Both the position numbers and the translations under genes were made by a program. Positions 54,524 to 64,000 of a stretch of 64,000 nucleotides of DNA are shown one piece after another (position 1 is the first letter of the stretch; each line of letters opens with the position of its first letter). The stretch spans positions 13,888,001 to 13,952,000 of the forward strand of contig OZ176052.1 in assembly GCA_964247055.1 (NCBI GenBank), read 5' to 3'. The DNA comes from Paragordius varius (Eukaryota > Nematomorpha). The notes under the pieces were generated by a model that was given only the letters and a program-made list of their open reading frames with translations, was not told the DNA's origin and ran no database searches.

Positions 54524-56935
54524 TACTCCGATCTCGAAAATATTTGGGGTGGATGGAACTACCATAGGGCTACCCAAAAAAAATTATAGTGACATCACCT
54601 GATCAAATTTGGATTTTAGGTAGCCATTTTTATTTTTAAAATCGTATAAAATAAATTTTTTAAATATTTAAAAAATTCATAAAAATTACATTTATAGTCC
54701 GATCCCCAAAATATTTGGGGTGATGATGGAACAACCATAGGGCTACGCAAAAAAAATTTTGGTGACATCACCTGATCAAATTTGGATTTTAGGTAGCCAT
54801 TTTTATTTTTAAAATCGTATAAAATAAATTTTTTAAATATTTAAAAAATTCATAAAAATTACATTTATAGTCCGACCCCCAAAATATTTGGGGTGATGAT
54901 GGAACTACCATAGGGCTACCCAAAAAAAATTATGGTGACATCACCTGATCAAATTTGGATTTTAGGTAGCCATTTTTATTTTTAAAATCGTATAAAATAA
55001 ATTTTTTAAATATTTAAAAAATTCATAAAAATTACATTTATACTCCGATCTCGAAAATATTTGGGGTGATGATGGAACTACCATAGGGCGACCCAAAAAA
55101 AATTATGGTGACATCACCTGATCAAATTTGGATTTTAGGTAGCCATTTTTATTTTTAAAATCGTATAAAATAAATTTTTTAAATATTTAAAAAATTCATA
55201 AAAATTACATTTATACTCCGATCTCGAAAATATTTGGGGTGGATGGAACTACCATAGGGCTACCCAAAAAAAATTATAGTGACATCACCTGATCAAATTT
55301 GGATTTTAGGTAGCCATTTTTATTTTTAAAATCGTATAAAATAAATTTTTTAAATATTTAAAAAATTCATAAAAATTACATTTATAGTCCGATCCCCAAA
55401 ATATTTGGGGTGATGATGGAACAACCATAGGGCTACGCAAAAAAAATTTTGGTGACATGACCTGATCAAATTTGGATTTTAGGTAGCCATTTTTATTTTT
55501 AAAATCGTATAAAATAAATTTTTTAAATATTTAAAAAATTCATAAAAATTACATTTATAGTCCGATCCCCAAAATATTTGGGGTGATGATGGAACTACCA
55601 TAGGGCTACGCAAAAAAAATTATGGTGACATCACCTGATCAAATTTGGATTTTAGGTAGCCATTTTTATTTTTAAAATCGTATAAAATAAATTTTTTAAA
55701 TATTTAAAAAATTCATAAAAATTACATTTATAGTCCGATCCCCAAAATATTTGGGGTGATGATGGAACTACCATAGGGCTACCCAAAAAAAATTATGGTG
55801 ACATCACCTGATCAAATTTGGATTTTAGGTAGCCATTTTTATTTTTAAAATCGTATAAAATAAATTTTTTAAATATTTAAAAAATTCATAAAAATTACAT
55901 TTATACTCCGATCTCGAAAATATTTGGGGTGGATGGAACTACCATAGGGCTACCCAAAAAAAATTATAGTGACATCACCTGATCAAATTCAGATTTTAGG
56001 TAGCCATTTTTATTTTTAAAATCGTATAAAATAAATTTTTTAAATATTTAAAAAATTCATAAAAATTACATTTATAGTCCGATCCCCAAAATATTTGGGG
56101 TGATGATGGAACTACCATAGGGCTACCCAAAAAAAATTATTGTGACATCACCTGATCAAATTTGGATTTTAGGTAGCCATTTTTATTTTTAAAATCGTAT
56201 AAAATAAATTTTTTAAATATTTAAAAAATTCATAAAAATTACATTTATAGTCCGATCCCCAAAATATTTGGGGTGATGATGGAACTACCATAGGGCTACC
56301 CAAAAAAAATTATGGTGACATCACCTGATCAAATTTGGATTTTAGGTAGCCATTTTTATTTTTAAAATCGTATAAAATAAATTTTTTAAATATTTAAAAA
56401 ATTCATAAAAATTACATTTATACTCCGATCTCGAAAATATTTGGGGTGGATGGAACTACCATAGGGCTACCCAAAAAAAATTATAGTGACATCACCTGAT
56501 CAAATTTGGATTTTAGGTAGCCATTTTTATTTTTAAAATCGTATAAAATAAATTTTTTAAATATTTAAAAAATTCATAAAAATTACATTTATAGTCCGAT
56601 CCCCAAAATATTTGGGGTGATGATGGAACTACCATAGGGCTACCCAAAAAAAATTATGGTGACATCACCTGATCAAATTTGGATTTTAGGTAGCCATTTT
56701 TATTTTTAAAATCGTATAAAATAAATTTTTTAAATATTTAAAAAATTCATAAAAATTACATTTATGCTCCGATCTCGAAAATATTTGGGGTGGATGGAAC
56801 TACCATAGGGCTACCCAAAAAAAATTATAGTGACATCACCTGATCAAATTTGGATTTTAGGTAGCCATTTTTATTTTTAAAATCGTATAAAATAAATTTT
56901 TTAAATATTTAAAAAATTCATAAAAATTACATTTA
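54524..56935. repeat. HOR series shrinking 4-4-3-2 monomers, marked by a 2-bp deletion
   Basis: A 171-bp type B monomer with GGGGTGGATGG (2 bp lost from GGGGTGATGATGG, shortening arm A) starts at 54524, 55214, 55904, 56421 and 56765. The intervals are 690, 690, 517 and 344 bp, exactly three, three, two and one ordinary 173-bp monomers plus the 171-bp one. The first two units contain the ACAACC/CTACGC/ATTTTGG monomer; the third and fourth lack it. The same deletion monomer recurs alone at 59873. The regular intervals make the order of events readable: a 4-mer duplicated, then shortened copies. Confidence 0.88.
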
Positions 56936-59900
56936 TACTCCGATCTCAAAAATATTTGGGGTGATGATGGAACTACCATAGGGCTACCCAAAAAAAATTA
57001 TGGCGACATCACCTGATCAAATTTGGATTATAGGTAGCCATTTATATTTTTAAAATCGTAAAAAATAAATTTTTTAAATTTTTAAAAAATTCATAAAAAT
57101 TACATTTATACTCCGATCTCGAAAATATTTGGGGTGATGATGGAACTACCATAGGGCTACGCAAAAAAAATTATGGTGACATCACCTGATCAAATTTGGA
57201 TTTTAGGTAGCCATTTTTATTTTTAAAATCGTATAAAATAAATTTTTTAAATATTTAAAAAATTCATAAAAATTACATATATAGTCCGATCCCCAAAGTA
57301 TTTGGGGTGATGATGGAACTACCATAGGGCTACCCAAAAAAAATTATGGCGACATCACCTGATCAAATTTGGATTTTAGGTAGCCATTTTTATTTTTAAA
57401 ATCGTATAAAATAAATTTTTTAAATATTTAAAAAATTCATAAAAATTACATTTATAGTCCGATCTCGACAATATTTGGGGTGATGATGGAATTACCATAG
57501 GGCTACCCAAAAAAAATTATGGTGACATCACCTGATCAAATTTGGATTTTAGGTAGCCATTTTTATTTTTAAAATCGTATAAAATAAATTTTTTAAATAT
57601 TTAAAAAATTCATAAAAATTACATTTATACTCCGATCTCGAAAATATTTGGGGTGATGATGGAACTACCATAGGGCTACCCAAAAAAAATTATAGTGACA
57701 TCACCTGATCAAATTTGGATTTTAGGTAGCCATTTTTATTTTTAAAATCGTATAAAATAAATTTTTTAAATATTTAAAAAATTCATAAAAGTTACATTTA
57801 TAGTCCGATCCCCAAAATATTTGTGGTGATGATGGAACTACCATAGGGCTACCCAAAAAAAATTATGGTGACATCACCTGATCAAATTTGGATTTTAGGT
57901 AGCCATTTTTATTTTTAAAATCGTATAAAATAAATTTTTTAAATATTTAAAAAATTCAAAAAAATTACATTTATACTCCGATCTCGACAATATTTGGGGT
58001 GATGATGGAATTATAGGGCTACCCAAAAAAAATTATGGTGACATCACCTGATCAAATTTGGATTTTAGGTAGCCATTTTTATTTTTAAAATCGTATAAAA
58101 TAAATTTTTTAAATATTTAAAAAATTCATAAAAATTACATTTATACTCCGATCTCGAAAATATTTGGGGTGATGATGGAACTACCATAGGGCTACCCAAA
58201 AAAAATTATGGTGACATCACCTGATCAAATTTGGATTTTAGGTAGCCATTTTTATTTTTAAAATCGTATAAAATAAATTTTTTAAATATTTAAAAAATTC
58301 ATAAAAATTACATTTATAGTCCGATCCCCAAAATATTTGGGGTGATGATGGAATTACCATAGGGCTACCCAAAAAAAATTATGGTGACATCACCTGATCA
58401 AATTTGGATTTTAGGTAGCCATTTTTATTTTTAAAATCGTATAAAATAAATTTTTTAAATATTTAAAAAATTCATAAAAATTACATTTATACTCCGATCT
58501 CGAAAATATTTGGGGTGATGATGGAACTACCATAGGGCTATGCAAAAAAAATTATGGTGACATCACCTGATCATATTTGGATTTTAGGTAGCCATTTTTA
58601 TTTTTAAAATCGTATAAAATAAATTTTTTAAATATTTAAAAAATTCATATAAATTACATTTATACTCCGATCTCGAAAATATTTGGGGTGATGATGGAAC
58701 TACCATAGGGCTACCCAAAAAAAATTATGGTGACATCACCTGATCAAATTTGGATTTTAGGTAGCCATTTTTATTTTTAAAATCGTATAAAATAAATTTT
58801 TTAAATATTTAAAAAATTCATAAAAATTACATTTATACTCCGATCTCGAAAATATTTGGGGTGATGATGGAACTACCATAGGGCTACCCAAAAAAAATTA
58901 TAGTGACATCACCTGATCAAATTTGGATTTTAGGTAGCCATTTTTATCTTAAAATCGTATAAAATAAATTTTTTAAATATTTAAAAAATTCATAAAAATT
59001 ACATTTATAGTCCGATCCCCAAAATAATTGGGGTGATGATGGAACTACCATAGTGCTACCCAAAAAAAATTATGGTGACATCACCTGATCAAATTTGGAT
59101 TTTAGGTAGCCATTTTTATTTTTAAAATCGTATAAAATAAATTTTTTAAATATTTAAAAAATTCATAAAAATTACATTTATACTCCGATCTCGAAAATAT
59201 TTGGGGTGATGATGGAACTACCATAGGGCTACCCAAAAAAAATTATAGTGACATCACCTGATAAAATTTGGATTTTAGGTAGCCATTTTTATTTTTAAAA
59301 TCGTATAAAATAAATTTTTTAAATATTTAAAAAATTCATAAAAATTACATTTATAGTCCGATCCCCAAAGTATTTGGGGTGATGATGGAACTACCATAGG
59401 GCTACCCAAAAAAAATTATGGTGACATCACCTGATCAAATTTGGATTTTAGGTAGCCATTTTTATTTTTAAAATCGTATAAAATAAATTTTTTAAATATT
59501 TAAAAAATTCATAAAAATTACATTTATACTCCGATCTCGAAAATATTTGGGGTGATGATGGAACTACCATAGGGCTACCCAAAAAAAATTATAGTGACAT
59601 CACCTGATCAAATTTGGATTTTAGGTAGCCATTTTTATTTTTAAAATCGTATAAAATAATTTTTTTAAATATTTAAAAAATTGATAAAAATTACATTTAT
59701 AGTCCGATCCCCAAAATATTTGGGGTGATGATGGAACTACCATAGGGCTACCCAAAAAAAATTATGGTGACATCACCTGATCAAATTTGGATTTTAGGTA
59801 GCCATTTTTATTTTTAAAATCGTATAAAATAAATTTTTTAAATATTTAAAAAATTCATAAAAATTACATTTATACTCCGATCTCGAAAATATTTGGGGTG

Positions 59901-60906
59901 GATGGAACTACCATAGGGCTAACCAAAAAAAATTATAGTGACATCACCTGATCAAATTTGGATTTTAGGTAGCCATTTTTATTTTTAAAATCGTATAAAA
60001 TAAATTTTTTAAATATTTAAAAAATTCATAAAAATTACATTTATACTCCGATCTCAAAAATATTTGGGGTGATGATGGAACTACCATAGGGCTACCCAAA
60101 AAAAATTATGGCGACATCACCTGATCAAATTTGGATTATAGGTAGCCATTTTTATTTTTAAAATCGTAAAAAATAAATTTTTTAAATTTTTAAAAAATTC
60201 ATAAAAATAACATTTATACTCCGATCTCGAAAATATTTGGGGTGATGATGGAATTACCATAGGGCTACCCAAAAAAAATTATGGTGACATCACCTGATCA
60301 AATTTGGATTTTAGGTAGCAATTTTTATTTTTAAAATCGTATAAAATAAATTTTTTAAATATTTAAAAAATTCATAAAATTACATTTATACTCCGATCTC
60401 GAAAATATTTGGGGTGATGATGGAACTACCATAGGGCTACCCAAAAAAAATTATGGTGACATCACCTGATCAAATTTGGATTTTAGGTAGCCATTTTTAT
60501 TTTTAAAATCGTATAAAATAAATTTTTTAAATATTTAAAAAATTCATAAAAATTACATTTATACTCCGATCTCGAAAATATTTGGGGTGATGATGGAACT
60601 ACCATAGGGCTACCCAAAAAAAATTATAGTGACATCACCTGATCAAATTTGGATTTTAGGTAGCCATTTTTATCTTAAAATCGTATAAAATAAATTTTTT
60701 AAATATTTAAAAAATTCATAAAAATTACATTTATAGTCCGATCCCCAAAATATTTGGGGTGATGATGGAACTACCATAGGGCTACCCAAAAAAAATTATA
60801 GTGACATCACCTGATCAAATTTGGATTTTAGGTAGCCATTTTTATTTTTAAAATCGTATAAACTAAATTTTTTAAATATTTAAAAAATTCATAAAAATTA
60901 CATTTA
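56936..60906. repeat. Satellite monomers with scattered duplicates
   Basis: About 23 monomers. The dimer 56765-57108 (deletion monomer, then one with TCTCAAAAATATT, GGATTATAGG and CGTAAAAAATAAA) recurs at 59873-60216, 3108 bp (18 monomers) away. The stretch from about 58496 to 59187 repeats part of 53494-54185. Individual marks: CCCC...GTGG at 57810; AATTATAGGGC, a 3-bp deletion in the CTACCATAG region, at about 58010; CTATGC at about 58538; and TAGTGCTACCC at about 59050. No gene or foreign insert. Confidence 0.75.
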
Positions 60907-63520
60907 TAGTCCGATCCCCAAAATATTTGAGGTGATGATGGAACAACCATAGGGCTACGCAAAAAAAATTATGGCGACATCACCTGATCAAATTTGGATT
61001 TTAGGTAGCCATTTTTATTTTTAAAATCGTATAAAATAAATTTTTTAAATATTTAAAAAATTCAAAAAAATTACATTTATACTCCGATCTCGAAAATATT
61101 TGGGGTGATGATGGAACTACCATAGGGCTAACCAAAAAAAATTATGGCGACATCACCTGATCAAATTTGGATTTTAGGTAGCCATTTTTATTTTTAAAAT
61201 CGTATTAAATAAATTTTTTAAATATTTAAAAAATTCATAAAAATTACATTTATACTCCGATCTCGAAAATATTTGGGGTGATGATGGAACTACCATAGGG
61301 CTACCCAAAAAAAATTATAGTGACATCACCTGATCAAATTTGGATTTTAGGTAACCATTTTTATTTTTAATATCGTATAAAATAAATTTTTTAAATATTT
61401 AAAAAATTCATAAAAATTACATTTATACTCCGATCTCGAAAATATTTGGGTTGATGATGGAATTACCATAGGGCTACCCAAAAAAAATTATGGTGACATC
61501 ACCTGATCAAATTTGGATTTTAGGGAGCCATTTTTATTTTTAAAATCGTATAAAATAAATTTTTTAAATATTTAAAAAATTCAAAAAAATTACATTTATA
61601 CTCCGATCTCGAAAATATTTGGGGTGATGATGGAACTACCATAGGGCTACCCAAAAAAATTATGGCGACATCACCTGATCAAATTTGGATTTTAGGTAGC
61701 CATTTTTATTTTTAAAATCGTATAAAATAAATTTTTTAAATGTTTAAAAAATTCATAAAAATTACATTTATAGTCCGATCCCCAAAATATTTGGGGTGAT
61801 GATGGAATTACCATAGGGCTACCCAAAAAAAATTATGGTGACATCACCTGATCAAATTTGGATTTTAGGTAGCCATTTTTATTTTTAAAATCGTATAAAA
61901 TAAATTTTTTAAATATTTAAAAAATTCATAAAAATTACATTTATAGTCCGATCCCCAAAATATTTGAGGTGATGATGGAACAACCATAGGGCTACGCAAA
62001 AAAAATTATGGCGACATCACCTGATCAAATTTGGATTTTAGGTAGCCATTTTTATTTTTAAAATCGTATAAAATAAATTTTTTAAATATTTAAAAAATTC
62101 AAAAAAATTACATTTATACTCCGATCTCGAAAATATTTGGGGTGATGATGGAACTACCATAGGGCTAACCAAAAAAAATTATGGCGACATCACCTGATCA
62201 AATTTGGATTTTAGGTAGCCATTTTTATTTTTAAAATCGTATAAAATAAATTTTTTAAATATTTAAAAAATTCATAAAAATTACATTTATACTCCGATCT
62301 CGAAAATATTTGGGGTGATGATGGAACTACCATAGGGCTACCCAAAAAAAATTATAGTGACATCACCTGATCAAATTTGGATTTTAGGTAACCATTTTTA
62401 TTTTTAATATCGTATAAAATAAATTTTTTAAATATTTAAAAAATTCATAAAAATTACATTTATACTCCGATCTCGAAAATATTTGGGTTGATGATGGAAT
62501 TACCATAGGGCTACCCAAAAAAAATTATGGTGACATCACCTGATCAAATTTGGATTTTAGGGAGCCATTTTTATTTTTAAAATCGTATAAAATAAATTTT
62601 TTAAATATTTAAAAAATTCAAAAAAATTACATTTATACTCCGATCTCGAAAATATTTGGGGTGATGATGGAACTACCATAGGGCTACCCAAAAAAATTAT
62701 GGCGACATCACCTGATCAAATTTGGATTTTAGGTAGCCATTTTTATTTTTAAAATCGTATAAAATAAATTTTTTAAATGTTTAAAAAATTCATAAAAATT
62801 ACATTTATAGTCCGATCCCCAAAATATTTGGGGTGATGATGGAATTACCATAGGGCTACCCAAAAAAAATTATGGTGACATCACCTGATCAAATTTGGAT
62901 TTTAGGTAGCCATTTTTATTTTTAAAATCGTATAAAATAAATTTTTTAAATATTTAAAAAATTCATAAAAATTACATTTATAGTCCGATCCCCAAAATAT
63001 TTGAGGTGATGATGGAACAACCATAGGGCTACGCAAAAAAAATTATGGCGACATCACCTGATCAAATTTGGATTTTAGGTAGCCATTTTTATTTTTAAAA
63101 TCGTATAAAATAAATTTTTTAAATATTTAAAAAATTCAAAAAAATTACATTTATACTCCGATCTCGAAAATATTTGGGGTGATGATGGAATTACCATAGG
63201 GCTAACCAAAAAAAATTATGGCGACATCACCTGATCAAATTTGGATTTTAGGTAGCCATTTTTATTTTTAAAATCGTATAAAATAAATTTTTTAAATATT
63301 TAAAAAATTCATAAAAATTACATTTATACTCCGATCTCGAAAATATTTGGGGTGATGATGGAACTACCATAGGGCTACCCAAAAAAAATTATAGTGACAT
63401 CACCTGATCAAATTTGGATTTTAGGTAACCATTTTTATTTTTAATATCGTATAAAATAAATTTTTTAAATATTTAAAAAATTCATAAAAATTACATTTAT
63501 ACTCCGATCTCGAAAATATT
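60907..63520. repeat. HOR block: 6-mer, 1037 bp, two full copies and half a third
   Basis: Units start at 60907, 61944 and 62981. The order is: type A with TTTGAGG, ACAACC, CTACGC, GGCGAC; type B with GGCTAACC; a GGTAACC/TTTTTAATATCG monomer; TTTGGGTTGATG with AATTACC and TAGGGAGCC; a 7-base A-run monomer with AAATGTTTAAA; and a type A monomer with AATTACC. GGGTTGATG occurs at 61449, 62486 and 63523, each 1037 bp apart. The second monomer of unit three has changed to AATTACC. After the fourth marker, at about 63530, unit three departs (ACTACC, ATAGTG), so it is a partial or recombined copy. Confidence 0.86.
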
Positions 63521-64000
63521 TGGGTTGATGATGGAACTACCATAGGGCTACCCAAAAAAAATTATAGTGACATCACCTGATCAAATTTGGATTTTAGGTA
63601 GCCATTTTTATTTTTAAAATCGTATAAAATAAATTTTTTAAATATTTAAAAAATTCATAAAAATTACATTTATACTCCGATCTCGAAAATATTTGGGGTG
63701 ATGATGGAACTACCATAGGGCTACGCAAAAAAAATTATAGTGACATCACCTGATCAAATTTGGATTTTAGGTAGCCATTTTTATTTTTAAAATCGTATAA
63801 AATAAATTTTTTAAATATTTAAAAAATTCATAAAAATTACATTTATACTCCGATCTCAATATTTGGAGTGATGATGGAACTACCATAGGGCTACCCAAAA
63901 AAAATTATGGTGACATCACCTGATCAAATTTGGATTTTAGGTAGCCATTTTTATTTTTAAAATCGTATAAAATAAATTTTTTAAATATTTAAAAAATTCA
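63521..64000. repeat. Last monomers before the window edge
   Basis: Ordinary type B monomers. One starts near 63845 with a 3-bp deletion (GATCTCAATATTTGGAG). The final monomer is cut by the window at about its base 158. There is no sign of an array edge, so satellite sequence is expected to continue beyond 64000. Confidence 0.85.

Larger units (their letters stand above)
1..64000. repeat. Satellite DNA array, ~173-bp monomer, ~370 head-to-tail copies
   Basis: Every line of the window is a copy of one monomer. Start motifs TAGTCC or TACTCC recur at 1, 174, 347, 519 and so on to the end. All copies point the same way, with no inversion, unique DNA or mobile element between them. Monomers are mostly 172-173 bp; small deletions shorten a few to about 162-171 bp. 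Most copies differ from the commonest form at only a few sites. The window ends inside a monomer (about base 158), so the array continues past 64000, and it starts exactly on a monomer boundary. Arrays like this are known from eukaryotic centromeres, pericentromeres, subtelomeres and sex-chromosome heterochromatin; the sequence does not say which. No protein-coding or RNA gene is supported anywhere in it. The family and organism are not recognised. Confidence 0.98.

Noticed and set aside
1-64000. Open reading frames spanning parts of the array
   Set aside because: They recur with the monomer, shift frame because 173 is not a multiple of 3, contain only repeat sequence, and show no codon structure or start context. 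They are by-products of the repeat.
1-64000. CRISPR array
   Set aside because: The repeats abut directly with no unique spacers, units are ~173 bp, and no cas genes are present.
1-64000. CENP-B box
   Set aside because: No match to the NTTCGNNNNANNCGGGN pattern was seen. The nearest sequence, CTTCGATCTCGAAAATA in a few type B monomers (for example near 8629), lacks the required A and CGGG.
1-64000. Primate alpha satellite (171 bp) or Arabidopsis CEN180
   Set aside because: Only the length is similar; the sequence does not resemble either as I know them.
1-64000. Transposon, LTR element or virus-derived insert
   Set aside because: No departure from the monomer pattern, target-site duplication, terminal repeat or coding remnant was seen.
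1-64000. Telomere repeats or array boundary
   Set aside because: No short G-rich tandem repeat and no transition to unique DNA at either end of the window.

Overview
The whole 64 kb window is one uninterrupted satellite-DNA array: about 370 head-to-tail copies of a roughly 173-bp, AT-rich monomer (about 26% G+C by my count of the commonest form), all in the same orientation. The array runs off both ends. I found no gene, RNA gene, transposon, CRISPR array, telomere repeat or other unique DNA. Such long homogeneous arrays are typical of eukaryotic centromeric, pericentromeric, subtelomeric or other heterochromatin. I do not recognise the monomer family, so I assign no taxon. The monomer does not look like primate alpha satellite or Arabidopsis CEN180 as I remember them.

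The monomer has two parts, numbered from the TAGTCC/TACTCC at its start. Bases 1-110 are mixed sequence and hold several dyads: a 7-bp-stem palindrome at 10-26, and two 7-bp inverted repeats whose arms interleave (GGTGATG 25-31 with CATCACC 72-78; GGCTACC 47-53 with GGTAGCC 98-104). Bases 111-173 are almost pure A+T (about 6% G+C) and contain a perfect 24-bp palindrome at 133-156. There are two main sequence classes. Type A has TAGTCC followed by CCCCAAAATATTTGGGG. Type B has TACTCC followed by TCTCGAAAATATTTGGGG. Smaller subfamilies are marked by linked variants, such as CCAC...GTGG, TTTGAGG with ACAACC and CTACGC, TCTCGAC, and TTATCTTAAAA.

Above the monomer the window is a patchwork of local higher-order repeats (HORs), recognised by rare variants that recur at fixed distances. 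From left to right: a loose 6-mer (1-4.8 kb); an 8-mer of 1385 bp (4.8-8.1 kb); a 12-mer of 2062 bp (8.45-12.4 kb); a dimer (13.6-14.3 kb); a 4-mer of 692 bp (14.5-15.9 kb); a complex mosaic with 8-, 10-, 11- and 14-monomer registers (15.9-25.0 kb); a 4/3-mer (25.0-26.4 kb); a mosaic stretch; a 6-mer of 1035 bp (29.1-31.2 kb); a 12-mer of 2074 bp overlapping a 16-mer of 2765 bp (32.3-40.0 kb); a 12-mer of 2064 bp (40.5-44.5 kb); a 7-mer of 1204-1205 bp (44.5-46.7 kb); a 13-mer of 2250 bp (48.3-52.8 kb); a shrinking 4-4-3-2-monomer series (54.5-56.9 kb); and a 6-mer of 1037 bp (60.9-63.5 kb). Most units occur only two or three times. This is the pattern expected from recurrent local segmental duplication by unequal exchange, not from one old HOR spread over the array.

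The most interesting points are: the paired (compensatory) change in the 10-26 palindrome, with a half-changed intermediate also present; the interleaved ABA'B' dyads repeated in nearly every monomer; the perfect AT palindrome; and the clear record of nested duplications and A/B recombinants. Counts and boundaries were read by eye and are approximate to within about one monomer unless anchored on a named variant.
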